Source: Pseudomonas sp. Au-Pse12 (GTDB taxonomy: Bacteria; Pseudomonadota; Gammaproteobacteria; Pseudomonadales; Pseudomonadaceae). From it: a stretch of DNA of 64,000 bases. This document shows, piece after piece, positions 18,679-27,561 of the stretch. The stretch lies in the NCBI RefSeq assembly GCF_021341665.1, contig NZ_JAJTTH010000004.1, positions 248,001 through 312,000 on the forward strand, written 5' to 3'. The position numbers were made by a program, and so were the translations under genes. The notes under the pieces are model-generated. The model did not search any database. It was not told where the DNA came from and worked only from the letters and a program-made list of their open reading frames with translations. Position 1 is the first letter of the stretch; each line of letters begins with the position of its first letter.

Positions 18679-19644
18679 TCAGGCTTTGGGTTTGTCGGTG
18701 AGGAATTTGCCCTGGGGCGCCTCGACGTGTTGCTGGCGGCGGGTGTGGCCGTCGATGCCACCGGCAATCGCCCATTCGGCGAACACCGTGGGGCCGGGCT
18801 CGAAGCTGCGCGGCTGCCATTGCCCGGTCAGTTGGTCCTCGTCGGCGTAGTACTCCACCAGGGCCCCGGCGGGGTTCTTGAAGTACCAGAAGAACGCCGA
18901 TGACACCGGGTGCCGGCCGGGGCCGATTTCCGTGGCCCAGCCGCTGCGGGAAATGTGCATGCCGCCGCCAAACACCTCGTGCACATCGCGCACGGTGAAG
19001 GCCACATGGTTGAGCCCGGCCCGCGGCGCCGGCAGTTGCAGCATGAACAGGTCGTGGTGGCCGCCTTCCTCGGCGCTGCGCAAAAAAGCCCCGCGGTCCG
19101 GGTAGCGGTCCGAGGCCTGGAAGTCGAAGCGCTGGTGGTAGAAGGCTTCGCAGGCGTTCACGTCCTTGACGAAAAACACCACGTGGCCGACCTCGATCGG
19201 CGTGGCGCGTTCGTAGATCGGTGCCGGCTTGTTGATCCGGCCCTTGGTCTGCCAGGTGTTGTGGCCGCTGCACTCGATGTCCAGGGCGCGCTTGCGGGTC
19301 ACTTGCAAGCGGATGGCCAGGCCGTTGGGGTCGGTGCAGCCGATGCGCCCGTCGCCTTCGACGAAACCCGGGTCGGCGGCGATGCGCTGGCGGTACAGCG
19401 CCAGGTCGGCGGCGTTTTCCACGCCCCAGACCACTTCGCGCACCGTGGAGCCGGCTTCGATCGCCGGCGGCAGGCCGGGCCGGTTCAGGTCCGCCAGCAC
19501 CACGCGACAGCCGTTGAGGGTTTCGAAGACCACCTCATCCGCCTGGGTGCTGACCTGCTGCAGGCCCCAATCGCGGAAAAACCGCACGCAGGTGTCGAGG
19601 TCCTCGACGCCGTAAGTGACTTCATCAATGCCCAGAACACTCAT
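18679..19644 (-). CDS. VOC-family extradiol-type ring-cleavage dioxygenase
   Basis: The 321-residue protein has two vicinal-oxygen-chelate repeats (about 3-115 and 148-270). The second contains a facial triad matching class I extradiol dioxygenases: H154 ('EVGHVVFFV'), H213 ('LNHVAFTV') and E264 ('GALVEYYAD'). Such Fe(II) or Mn(II) enzymes cleave catechols next to the diol. The ATG at 19644 overlaps the aldehyde dehydrogenase stop (ATGA), so translation is coupled. Substrate is not deducible; a non-aromatic VOC activity remains possible. Confidence 0.85.
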   Translation of the reverse strand: MSVLGIDEVTYGVEDLDTCVRFFRDWGLQQVSTQADEVVFETLNGCRVVLADLNRPGLPPAIEAGSTVREVVWGVENAADLALYRQRIAADPGFVEGDGRIGCTDPNGLAIRLQVTRKRALDIECSGHNTWQTKGRINKPAPIYERATPIEVGHVVFFVKDVNACEAFYHQRFDFQASDRYPDRGAFLRSAEEGGHHDLFMLQLPAPRAGLNHVAFTVRDVHEVFGGGMHISRSGWATEIGPGRHPVSSAFFWYFKNPAGALVEYYADEDQLTGQWQPRSFEPGPTVFAEWAIAGGIDGHTRRQQHVEAPQGKFLTDKPKA

Positions 19645-21137
19645 TGCACTACCTCGTTGCCCAGACCGGCCCAGGCCAGTGGTTGTGGGTTCATGCCCCA
19701 GTAGAGGCTCTTCTGTTCCATGTACTGCAGGATCCCCAGGCGGCCCTTTTCCCGGCCCAGGCCGCTGTCGCGCCAACCGCCGAAGGGGGTGGAAATCGAG
19801 AACTGCTTGTAGGTGTTGATCCACACCGTGCCGGCCTGGAGCTTGCGGCCCAGGGCCCAGGCGCGCTTGTAGTCGCGGCTCCAGATCCCGGCGGCGAGGG
19901 CGTACAGGCTGTCGTTGGCCTGCTCCAGCAACTGCGCTTCGTCCTCGAAGGGCAGGGCCACCAGCACCGGGCCGAAGATCTCTTCCTGGCACACCTGCTG
20001 CTGGTTGTGCAGGCCTTCGAGGATGGTCGGCGGGTAGTAGAAGCCACGCTCGTAGGCCGCTCCCGCCAGGCGTTCGCCGCCCAGGCGCAGGCAGCCGCCA
20101 GCGGCCAGGCCCAGGGCCACATAGCGTTCCACCGACTGGCGATGCTCGGCGCTGATCAACGGCCCCATCTGGGTGCACTCGTGCGCCGGGTCGCCGACCC
20201 GCAGCCGGCTCGCCGCGTCTACCAGCCGGTCCATGAACGGCTGGTACAGGCGCTGGGCGACAAACAGCCGCGAACCGGCGATACAGGCTTCGCCCGAGGA
20301 ACTGAAGATGCCGTACAGCACCCCGGCCACGGCGTGGTCGAGGTCGGCGTCGTCGAGCACGATGGTCGGCGACTTGCCGCCCAGCTCCAGGGACACCGGC
20401 ATCATCTTGTCGGCGGCGATGTGCGCGATGTGCTTGCCGGTACGGGTGCCGCCGGTGAACGAGACCTTTTTCACCAGGGGGTGGCGAGTCAGGGCGTCCC
20501 CCAGCAGCGAGCCCTTGCCCGGCAGGACGCTGACCAGTCCCTTGGGCAGCCCGGCGTCGTCACAGATGCGCGCCAGTTGCAGGGCCAGCAGCGGGGTGAT
20601 TTCCGCCGGCTTGATCACCACCGCGTTGCCGGCGGCCAGGGCCGGCGCCAGCTTCTGCGCCTCACTGGCGATGGGCGAGTTCCAGGGCGTGATCGCGGCG
20701 ATCACGCCCATGGGCTCGTAGACGCTCATGCTGACGAAATCCCCCCGGGACGGGGTGATGGTCTCTTCCAGGGTTTCGCAGGCGGCGGCGAAGAACTGAA
20801 AGGTCGCGGCCGCGCTGGCCACCAGGGCCCGGGTTTCATTGATCGGCTTGCCGTTGTCCTGGCGTTGCAACTGCGCCAGCTCCTCGCCGCGCTCACGGAT
20901 CAGCCCGGCAATGCGCAGCAGCACCGCCGCCCGCTCATGGGGCTTGCGCTGGGCCCAGCCGCTGTGGAGGAACGCCTGATGGGCGCCTTGCACCGCCTCC
21001 TCGACATCCTGCAGATCGGCGGCATTGAGCCAGGCCACCACCTCGTTGGTGGCGGGGTAGTGGCTGGCATAACGGGCCCCCCGGCCCAGGCGCCAATCAC
21101 CGGCAACACAAATCGGTAACGACTGTTCAACACTCAT
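19641..21137 (-). CDS. NAD(P)-dependent aldehyde dehydrogenase
   Basis: The 498-residue protein shows the ALDH fold: 'ITPWNSPIASEAQKLAPALA' with the PWN motif, 'FTGGTRTGKHI' (cofactor loop), catalytic Glu in 'VSLELGGKSP', catalytic Cys in 'SGEACIAGSRLFV', and 'EEIFGPVL'. It oxidises an aldehyde intermediate to a carboxylate. ATG 21137 starts the homology; upstream in-frame sequence comes from a REP-like repeat. The gene is translationally coupled to the VOC dioxygenase gene. Confidence 0.93.
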   Translation of the reverse strand: MSVEQSLPICVAGDWRLGRGARYASHYPATNEVVAWLNAADLQDVEEAVQGAHQAFLHSGWAQRKPHERAAVLLRIAGLIRERGEELAQLQRQDNGKPINETRALVASAAATFQFFAAACETLEETITPSRGDFVSMSVYEPMGVIAAITPWNSPIASEAQKLAPALAAGNAVVIKPAEITPLLALQLARICDDAGLPKGLVSVLPGKGSLLGDALTRHPLVKKVSFTGGTRTGKHIAHIAADKMMPVSLELGGKSPTIVLDDADLDHAVAGVLYGIFSSSGEACIAGSRLFVAQRLYQPFMDRLVDAASRLRVGDPAHECTQMGPLISAEHRQSVERYVALGLAAGGCLRLGGERLAGAAYERGFYYPPTILEGLHNQQQVCQEEIFGPVLVALPFEDEAQLLEQANDSLYALAAGIWSRDYKRAWALGRKLQAGTVWINTYKQFSISTPFGGWRDSGLGREKGRLGILQYMEQKSLYWGMNPQPLAWAGLGNEVVQ

Positions 21138-21147
21138 AAAAACCTCA

Positions 21148-21237
21148 GCTTCAAGTGGCAAGCCGCAAGCTGCAAGTGACGGCAAGCGCGCTGTGCACGC
21201 TTTAACTTGCCGTTTGCCGCTCACCCCTTGCCGCTGC
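21148..21237. repeat. REP-like element of the 'gcaagctgcaag' family inside the operon
   Basis: The segment 'caagtggcaagccgcaagc' and its partially inverted partner 'acttgccgtttgccgctc' form a structured spacer between the aldehyde dehydrogenase and aspartate dehydrogenase genes. Related sequence occurs in the pstA-pstB and pstB-phoU gaps. It may act as an mRNA-stability or differential-expression element. Confidence 0.65.
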
Positions 21238-21243
21238 TCTTAC

Positions 21244-22047
21244 TCATATGGATAGGCCGTGAGCGTGGTTGCCCAGGGCCCGGATCACGCTGTACACGGT
21301 CAGCGCCGACGTTTTCGGATTGGCCGCCAGCGGCTTGCCTCGCAGGCTCAGTTCGAAACCGCCAAAGGCGCCCCGGGCCTGGAACTGATGGACGTTCTCG
21401 TCACTGTGCGGGTCGGCGATCAGCGTCACCCGCGTGCGGTCCAGGCCGATCCCGGCCAGGGACAAGGTGGCGGCGACGTTGGCGTTCTTCGGGTACAGCC
21501 GCGCCGCTTCCCGTGCGCTGCCCTGGAAAATCACCGTGGCTTCGCTGATGCGCTCCAGGTCGCAGGCCTGTTCGCCAGGGGTGTTTTTCCAGGCCCGGGC
21601 CGGTTTGCGGCCGGTGTAGTCCACCGAGTCCAGGCCGCCGACCTTGGCCGCCGACAGCGCGTCGATGCCGCCGATGGCCCCCGGCAGCAGCTCGATGCGG
21701 GTACGGCCGTGCTCGGCCGCGGCTTCCAGGCGCTCCACCAGGCCCGGCTGCGAGAGCGCGCCCACCGAGACGATCAGGCAGGCGATGCCCCGTTCCAGCG
21801 CGGGCAGCACGTGTTCCTCAAGGGCCTGGTGGCCGGCGCACTCCAGCAGCAGGTCGGGCCGGGCCTCGGCCGGCAGGGCGGTGAGCACTTGGGGCGGATG
21901 CTGCAAGCGGGCCAGGCGCTGGCGGGCGGCGGCTTCGGAGCCGGGCGAAACGATCACCCGGTCCACCCGCAGTTGCCGGTCCTGTTCCAGCAGCTCCAGC
22001 ACGCCAAGGCCAATGGCCCCGCAGCCGATCATGGTGATGTGCAACAT
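21244..22047 (-). CDS. nadX: L-aspartate dehydrogenase (NadX family)
   Basis: The 267-residue protein has an N-terminal Rossmann motif 'MIGCGAIGLGVLELL' and the family patterns 'LLLECAGHQALEEHVLPAL', 'LLPGAIGGIDALSAAKVGGL', 'YTGRKPARAWKNTP' and 'YPKNANVAATLSLAGIGLD'. Such enzymes reversibly deaminate L-aspartate to oxaloacetate with NAD(P); some supply iminoaspartate for NAD synthesis. Here no quinolinate genes are adjacent, and the context is catabolic, as for the characterised P. aeruginosa L-aspartate dehydrogenase (PA3505, from memory). Start 22047 lies 10 bp after the upstream stop. Confidence 0.88.
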   Translation of the reverse strand: MLHITMIGCGAIGLGVLELLEQDRQLRVDRVIVSPGSEAAARQRLARLQHPPQVLTALPAEARPDLLLECAGHQALEEHVLPALERGIACLIVSVGALSQPGLVERLEAAAEHGRTRIELLPGAIGGIDALSAAKVGGLDSVDYTGRKPARAWKNTPGEQACDLERISEATVIFQGSAREAARLYPKNANVAATLSLAGIGLDRTRVTLIADPHSDENVHQFQARGAFGGFELSLRGKPLAANPKTSALTVYSVIRALGNHAHGLSI

Positions 22048-22057
22048 GGCGCATTCC

Positions 22058-23740
22058 TCAGGCATTGGCTTTCTGGGCTTGGGTTTCGCTGTTGGGCGGC
22101 CCGGCGAACGCGGTGGCGAAGTTGCCGACGCTGAGCATGTCCACCTCCAGCAGGAAGGGGCCGGGCTCGCGCTGGGCGTGGTCCAGCAGCCCGCCGAAAT
22201 CCTTGAGGTCGCTGACCAGGCCGTGGCGCAGGCCAATGGATTCGGCGAGCTTGCTGTAGTCCGGCGTGTGCAGGTCGACGTAGCAGTGACGGCTGCCGTA
22301 GACCGCGTCCTGGATGTTGCGGATGACCCCGTAGCGCTGGTCGTTCATCAGCAGGATCACCAGGTTGACGCGCTCCTGGACCAGGGTCGCCAGCTCACCC
22401 AGGTTGAGGATGAAACCGCCGTCGCCGGCCAGGGCAAAGACCTTGCGCTGTGGCGCATTGACCGCTGCGGCCACGGCGGCGCCGATGCCCATGGCCAGGC
22501 CCTGGCCGATACCGCCGCCCAGGGCGTGGATGCCGCAGCGCGGGTGATACAGGGTCAGCAGGCGGTTGCCCCAGATGCTGTTGGACAGGGTCACGTCGCG
22601 CACCCAGGTGAAGTCGCGACCGGTGTGGGCCTGCAACTGCTCGACCATGGCCGAGTAGGGCCCCAGGTCCGCCAGCAGCTGCCGGCGCGAGGCGGCGCGC
22701 ACCGCCTTGAGTTCGGCGAGGAACTCCGGGTTGCCGTGCAAACGGCCTTCGAGCCGCTCGGCCAGGCCTTCAAGGGCCAGGGCGGCATCGCCGCAGACAA
22801 ACCGTTCGCTGGGGTAGCTGCGCCCTTCGATGGCCGGGTTGGCGTCGATGCGCAGGGTGTTGTGGGGCAGCTTCAGGCTGTATTTGAAGGTTTCGTTGCT
22901 GCGCAGGCGCGAGCCGGCGATCAATAGCGCGTCGCAGCTTTGCAGGAACTGCTCGACCTGCTTGTTCTGCGAGAAAGCGCCGAGGCAGCGTTCATCGTCC
23001 TCGTTGACCACGCCCCGGCCCTGGGTCGAGGTGATGATCCCCAGCCCGAGGTCCATCAAGCGCTTGACCTGGGGCCCGGCGTGCCGCGCGCCGCCGCCCA
23101 GCCAGAGCAGCGGGCGGCGGGCCTGCGCCAGGCGGTCGGCCAGCTGGTCCAGGGCCTCGGCGGCGGGCACCGCCACGGCCACCGGCAAGGGCGAGAGGTC
23201 GGTGGGCATGGGGATCAGGGTCGACTGGATGTCGATGGGAATCTCCACGCTCACCGGCCCGGTGGGCGCGGTCAGGGCGGTTTGCACCGCCAGCTTCAGG
23301 GTGCTCAGGGCGGTTTCCACGCTGCGCACCCGGAAGGCCGCCTTGGACACCGCCTTGAGCATGCTCAGCTGGTCCCGGGCTTCGTGGATATAGGCCAGTT
23401 CCTGGTCCAGGTAGGGGGTTTCGATCTGCCCGGTCAGGTGCAGCAAGGGCGTGCCGGCGGTCAAGGCTTCCACCAGGGCGCCGGCGGCATTGCCGGCCGC
23501 GGTGCCGGTGGAGGTCAGGCACACCCCCAGGCCGCCGCTGGCCCGGGCATAGGCGTCGGCCATGTTGGCCGCCCCGGCTTCGCCCCGGGCCATGACAAAG
23601 CGGATGTTGCCGCGCACCGCGAAGGCATCGAGGATCGGCATGTTGTGGATCGAGATCACGCCAAAGGCGGCCTTGACGTCGCACTGTTCGAGAAAGGCGG
23701 TGATGACCGCTCCGACGGTGACCATTGGTTCGTTACGCAT
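22058..23740 (-). CDS. Thiamine-diphosphate enzyme (acetolactate synthase/decarboxylase-like)
   Basis: The 560-residue protein has the three TPP domains: an N-terminal pyrimidine-binding part with catalytic Glu in 'MARGEAGAANMADAYARASG', a central domain ('LLWLGGGARHAG'), and a C-terminal TPP-binding part with 'ALAGDGGFILNLGELATL' and 'LLMNDQRYG'. It would decarboxylate a 2-oxo acid or ligate it to an aldehyde. In this operon it could yield the aldehyde oxidised by the dehydrogenase. Start 23740 (MRNEPMVTVG) is preferred, with ggagg upstream; 23764 is an alternative. It overlaps the upstream SDR gene by 8 bp. Confidence 0.88.
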   Translation of the reverse strand: MRNEPMVTVGAVITAFLEQCDVKAAFGVISIHNMPILDAFAVRGNIRFVMARGEAGAANMADAYARASGGLGVCLTSTGTAAGNAAGALVEALTAGTPLLHLTGQIETPYLDQELAYIHEARDQLSMLKAVSKAAFRVRSVETALSTLKLAVQTALTAPTGPVSVEIPIDIQSTLIPMPTDLSPLPVAVAVPAAEALDQLADRLAQARRPLLWLGGGARHAGPQVKRLMDLGLGIITSTQGRGVVNEDDERCLGAFSQNKQVEQFLQSCDALLIAGSRLRSNETFKYSLKLPHNTLRIDANPAIEGRSYPSERFVCGDAALALEGLAERLEGRLHGNPEFLAELKAVRAASRRQLLADLGPYSAMVEQLQAHTGRDFTWVRDVTLSNSIWGNRLLTLYHPRCGIHALGGGIGQGLAMGIGAAVAAAVNAPQRKVFALAGDGGFILNLGELATLVQERVNLVILLMNDQRYGVIRNIQDAVYGSRHCYVDLHTPDYSKLAESIGLRHGLVSDLKDFGGLLDHAQREPGPFLLEVDMLSVGNFATAFAGPPNSETQAQKANA

Positions 23741-24530
23741 GGCGGCAGAGGCCTCCGGAAACATCGATATGGCTGCCCGTGGTGTAAGCGCTTAGAGGCG
23801 AGGCCAGGAACAGGATGGCTTGGGCTGCCTCGATCGGCAGGCCCAGGCGTCCCAGGGGAATCTGTTTGCGCTGGGCCAGTTGGGCGGTCCATTGCGTCCA
23901 GTCGAGGTGGCGTTCTTCCCGGGCTTCGAAGCGCCGGCGCCATTGCCCGGACTCCACCAGGCCCACGAGGATGCCGTTGACCCGGATGCCATCGGCGGCG
24001 AACTCGCTGGCCAATGAGCGCACCAGGTTCAGCACCCCGGCGCGGGCCGCGGACGTGGCCACCATGTGCGGTTCCGGCTGGCGCGCCAGCAGCGAGTTGA
24101 CGCAGACGATTGCCGCCTCGGGCTGGCCGTCGAGCTGGGGCTTGAAGGCTTGCACCGGGTTGATCACCGAGAAGAACTTGAGGTTCAGCTCTTCGCTCCA
24201 GGCTGCGGCGCTGGTGTCGGCAAAGGTCGACACCCGGCCTTGCCCGGCGTTGTTGACCAGCACGCTGGCCGGGCCCAGGGCCTTCAGGCTGGCGCTGGCG
24301 AAGGCGCCCACGGCGTCGGCGTCGAGCACGTCGCAGACCCGCGCCAGCAGCTGCGCCTCGGGGAAGCGTTCGCGCAGGCGCTGTTGCGTCGCCTCCAGGC
24401 GCTCCGGGTCGCGGCCACAGAAGGCCACCTTGGCGCCGGCCTGCAGCAGCAGTTCGACGCAGGCCAGGCCGATGCCCGACGAGCCGCCGGTGACGATGGC
24501 CGTGCGGCCTTGCAGTTGATAAGGGCTCAT
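23733..24530 (-). CDS. Divergent short-chain dehydrogenase/reductase lacking the YxxxK pair
   Basis: The 265-residue protein keeps the SDR nucleotide motif 'VTGGSSGIGLA' and 'LVNNAGQG', and the catalytic Ser ('VNSLLARQ'). At Ser+13 and Ser+17, where Tyr and Lys are expected, it has Thr and Arg ('ATSAARAG'). The C-terminal part 'DGIRVNGILVGLVESGQW' is SDR-like. It may bind NAD(P) but use altered chemistry, or act on a substrate that supplies its own acid. It overlaps the TPP gene start and lies 1 bp after the IclR stop. Confidence 0.85.
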   Translation of the reverse strand: MSPYQLQGRTAIVTGGSSGIGLACVELLLQAGAKVAFCGRDPERLEATQQRLRERFPEAQLLARVCDVLDADAVGAFASASLKALGPASVLVNNAGQGRVSTFADTSAAAWSEELNLKFFSVINPVQAFKPQLDGQPEAAIVCVNSLLARQPEPHMVATSAARAGVLNLVRSLASEFAADGIRVNGILVGLVESGQWRRRFEAREERHLDWTQWTAQLAQRKQIPLGRLGLPIEAAQAILFLASPLSAYTTGSHIDVSGGLCRHA

Positions 24531-24531
24531 T

Positions 24532-25365
24532 TCAATCCCTCATCAAGGCGGTGACCCGCGGCTGCCCGTCATGGGCCGCGCTGTTGTAGTTGAGCAGGCG
24601 CGACAGCTCGTCGGCGCTGCGGCGCACCTGCAACAGCAGTTCGTTGTAGTTGATGTGGCCGACCTGGGCGGTGGCGATGGTCACCCCCAGGGCGGCGACG
24701 ATGCCGCCGCTCTGGTCACGCACCGGGGCCGCCACCGTGGAAATGCTCGGCTCGAAGAAGCCTTCGCCGCTGACAAAGCCCCGCTGGCGGTCGGCCTGGA
24801 CCATGTCGAACAGCGCCATCACGGTGCCTGGCGTGCTGTGGGAGTGCTGCTCCAGGTGTTCCTCCGGGTACAGCTCGCGCAGCTCGGCCAGGGACAAATC
24901 CCCCAGCAGCACCCGGCCGAGCACCGTGGCGTGGGCCGGCAGGCGGGTGCCGACGCTGACCGCGCTGGAGAACACCGAGGGCGGCGAAACCTTGGCCACG
25001 TAGACGATCGAGCGGCCGTCGCGCACCACCAGGTTGCTCGGGTAGTTGAGGCGGTCGCACAGCCGCGCCAGCAGCGGCTGGCCCAGCTCGGTGAGCTCCA
25101 GCGACGCCAGGTATTCGAAGCCCAGGCGCAGCACCGACATGCCCAGGCGGTATTCATTGCCGCTGCGGGTGACGAAACCCATGGTTTCCAGGGTGGTCAG
25201 CAGACGGAAGATGGTCGAGCGCGGCAGGGCCAGGCGCCGGGCCAGCTCCGGGGCGGTGAGGGTGCGGTTGCTGCGGCTGAATTCGCACAGCAGCAACAGG
25301 CCCCGTTCCAGGCCCGGGACGATGTACTTGTCCTGAGGGTCCTTCAGCAGATCGGCGTCGTTCAT
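24532..25365 (-). CDS. IclR-family transcriptional regulator
   Basis: The 277-residue protein has the N-terminal winged helix ('GLERGLLLLCEF', 'LTAPELARRLALPRSTIFRLLTTLE', 'GFVTRSGNEYRLG') and the C-terminal GAF-like effector domain ('LPAHATVLGRVLL', 'GFFEPSISTVAAPVRDQSGGIVAALGV'). It lies in the middle of the operon it probably controls. Two AT-rich near-palindromes of IclR type are at 30396 and 30521 upstream of the first operon gene. The effector is likely a pathway intermediate. Confidence 0.93.
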   Translation of the reverse strand: MNDADLLKDPQDKYIVPGLERGLLLLCEFSRSNRTLTAPELARRLALPRSTIFRLLTTLETMGFVTRSGNEYRLGMSVLRLGFEYLASLELTELGQPLLARLCDRLNYPSNLVVRDGRSIVYVAKVSPPSVFSSAVSVGTRLPAHATVLGRVLLGDLSLAELRELYPEEHLEQHSHSTPGTVMALFDMVQADRQRGFVSGEGFFEPSISTVAAPVRDQSGGIVAALGVTIATAQVGHINYNELLLQVRRSADELSRLLNYNSAAHDGQPRVTALMRD

Positions 25366-26240
25366 AGGGGTCTACCTGTCAGGGATTCTTCGATGGCGCA
25401 GGCCAGGCGGCCCGCCACCACCAGCGGTTGTTCGACGGGGCTGGCGTGGCCCGCGTCGGCGATCAGGTTGAAGCGCGCGTCCAGCGCCTTGGCCAGGGTC
25501 AGGCAACCCTCGGCCGGGGTGATGCGGTCGGCTTCGCCGCAATGCACTTCGCAGGGCATGCCGGGTGGGCCATGGCGCAGCAGGTCGTCACCACACAGCA
25601 GCTCGATGGCCTGGCGATACCCGGCGGGGTTCAGGCGGGCCATGTTCCAGCGCACCCAGGCCAGGGCCTGGGGCGTGGCGGTGGGCGAAAGCATGTGGGC
25701 GCTGCGGTGTTCGGCCAGGCCGGCGATGCCCAGGCGCTCTAGCGTGTCCAGGCGTTGTTGGCGCACCTGCCGGCCCTGTTCGGCCAGCGCTGGCGCGCCG
25801 TAGCCCCGGGCCGGGCTGATCAGCAGCAAGCGGCTGACCCGCCGGGCCTGGGCGCTGCGGGCCAGGGCCAGGGCCGGCAACGCGCCCAGGGAGTGCCCCA
25901 CCAGCACGCATTGCTCGATCTCCAGCGCGTCGAGCATCTGCAGCAGCCGGGCGGCGTAGTGCTCGGCCTTCGGCGCGGGTGATTCCAACGGGCTGGAATC
26001 ACCGTAGCCGGGCGCGTCCCAGGCAATGACCCGGGCCTTGGGCGCCAAGTGCTGTGCGACTTCCAGCCAGGAGGCCGCCCCGGAGCCGATGCCGTGCAGC
26101 AGCACCAGCGCCGGCCCCGCGCCGCCTTCACGCAGCGCTTGGCGGCCGCCGCTGGCCGTCACCAGGCGCTGGGGAAAGTCCCGGGCCAGCTGGGCTTGCA
26201 GGTCCGCCGTCGCTGCCGGTTGAGAGAGGCCTGGGAACAT
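25362..26240 (-). CDS. Alpha/beta hydrolase
   Basis: The 292-residue protein has the fold's markers: oxyanion region 'LVLLHGIGSGAASWLEV', 'WDAPGYGDSS', nucleophile elbow 'LVGHSLGALPALAL' (Ser), an acid Asp in 'GEADRITP' and catalytic His in 'DAGHASPVEQP'. It probably hydrolyses a C-C bond or ester formed in the pathway, such as a ring-fission product. The gene overlaps the start of the IclR gene by 4 bp. Confidence 0.9.
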   Translation of the reverse strand: MFPGLSQPAATADLQAQLARDFPQRLVTASGGRQALREGGAGPALVLLHGIGSGAASWLEVAQHLAPKARVIAWDAPGYGDSSPLESPAPKAEHYAARLLQMLDALEIEQCVLVGHSLGALPALALARSAQARRVSRLLLISPARGYGAPALAEQGRQVRQQRLDTLERLGIAGLAEHRSAHMLSPTATPQALAWVRWNMARLNPAGYRQAIELLCGDDLLRHGPPGMPCEVHCGEADRITPAEGCLTLAKALDARFNLIADAGHASPVEQPLVVAGRLACAIEESLTGRPL

Positions 26241-26244
26241 GGCC

Positions 26245-26781
26245 TTACCCGCGCTTGATCGAGGCCAGAGGGTGCTCTGGCGGGTAAGTCGGGGTGATCG
26301 GCTTCTTCGCGCCGAGCATCACGCACATCAGCGCGTCTTCATCGCCGATATTGATCTCCTCGCGGTAGACCCCCGGCGGCACCGACACCACGTCACGTTC
26401 GTTGAGGATGGTTTCAAAGCGCTCGCCGTCTTTTTCCAGCACCAGCTTGAGCCTGCCGCGCAGGACGAAGAACACTTCCTCGACATCGATGTGCAGGTGC
26501 GACGGGCCCTCATGGCCGGCGGGGATGACCATGGTGGAAAAGGTGAAGTGTTCGGCCGGGATGGTGTTGCTGTCGTTGCTGATCCCGGTGCCGCCGGTGC
26601 CGATGTAGCGCATCTGCGCGCGGCGGTATTTGGGGTCGTAGTCGGCCTGGAACTTCAGCGCATCCCAGTCGTACTGGCGGGTTGCGTAGCGGGCGATGCG
26701 GGTGTTCATCCAGCTTTCCAGGCTGGCCCCGGCCGGGCGCTCCCAGCTTCTGGCTTGAGGGTTGGCGGATAGATCGGTCAT
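26245..26781 (-). CDS. Cupin-domain protein
   Basis: The 178-residue protein has one cupin barrel: motif 1 'GPSHLHIDVEEVFFVLRGRL' (metal ligands His, His, Glu) and motif 2 'VVSVPPGVYREEINIGDED'; the usual motif-2 His is replaced by Tyr. It could be a small metal-dependent dioxygenase or isomerase. ATG 26781 has 'ggaga' 6 nt upstream; the ATG 12 bp earlier lacks one. It lies 4 bp upstream of the hydrolase gene. Confidence 0.85.
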   Translation of the reverse strand: MTDLSANPQARSWERPAGASLESWMNTRIARYATRQYDWDALKFQADYDPKYRRAQMRYIGTGGTGISNDSNTIPAEHFTFSTMVIPAGHEGPSHLHIDVEEVFFVLRGRLKLVLEKDGERFETILNERDVVSVPPGVYREEINIGDEDALMCVMLGAKKPITPTYPPEHPLASIKRG

Positions 26782-26793
26782 GGCAGTCTCCAT

Positions 26794-27561
26794 TCAGGGC
26801 ATGACGAACCCGCCGTTGACCGGCAGGGTTTGTCCAGTGATGAAACGGGCAAGGTCGGACAGGGCGAACAGCACCGCGCCGCTGACGTCTTCGGGCAGTT
26901 GCGGGCGTTGCAGGGCGCGCTGCTCCAGGTACAGGCGATGGCGCGCCTCGGGCACATAGGCGGTGGCTTCCACCTGCACCAGGCCCGGGGCGATGGCGTT
27001 GACGGTGATCCCGTCGCCCCCCAGCTCCCGCGCCAGGCTGCGGGTCATGGCGATGATGGCGCCCTTGCTGGCGACGTAGGCCAACAGGTTCGGCGCGCCC
27101 CACAGCGGCGTGTCCGAGGCCAGGTTGACGATGGCCCCGCGCCCGCTGGCGCGCAGGGCCGGCAGGCAGCCCTTGGTCATCAGCCAGGTGCCGCGCACGT
27201 TGACCTGCATCACCTGATCCCAGGTGTCCAGGGTCAGTTGCTCGCAGCTCTTGCCCCCGGAATGGGTGATCGAGGCGTTGTTCACCAGGCCGTCGAGGCC
27301 GCCCAGCAGCTCCACGGCGGCGTTGATGCAGGTGTCGATGGCGTCGGGGTTCGCCAGGTCCAGGCTCAGGGCGCGGACATCCAGGCCCTGGTGGCGCAGG
27401 TCGACGGCGGCCTGTTGCACCCGCTGTTCCAGCACATCGGCAATCACCACCCGGGCTCCGGCGCGGGCAATGGCTTCGGCGAAGGCGTAGCCCAGGCCAC
27501 GGGCGCCACCGGTAATCAGGACCCGGCGGTCCTGCAGCAGATCGCTTGGGGTGTTCATCAT
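26794..27561 (-). CDS. Short-chain dehydrogenase/reductase
   Basis: The 255-residue classical SDR has 'LITGGARGLGYAFAEAIARA' (cofactor), 'GLVNNAS', catalytic Ser ('NLASDTPLWG') and the intact pair Tyr-x3-Lys in 'LAYVASKGAI', then 'TVNAIAPGLV'. 'VIADV' at the end of beta-2 suggests an NAD preference. It would oxidise an alcohol or dihydrodiol intermediate. Its ATG overlaps the end of the downstream-facing permease gene (27558), so the two are coupled. Confidence 0.92.
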   Translation of the reverse strand: MMNTPSDLLQDRRVLITGGARGLGYAFAEAIARAGARVVIADVLEQRVQQAAVDLRHQGLDVRALSLDLANPDAIDTCINAAVELLGGLDGLVNNASITHSGGKSCEQLTLDTWDQVMQVNVRGTWLMTKGCLPALRASGRGAIVNLASDTPLWGAPNLLAYVASKGAIIAMTRSLARELGGDGITVNAIAPGLVQVEATAYVPEARHRLYLEQRALQRPQLPEDVSGAVLFALSDLARFITGQTLPVNGGFVMP

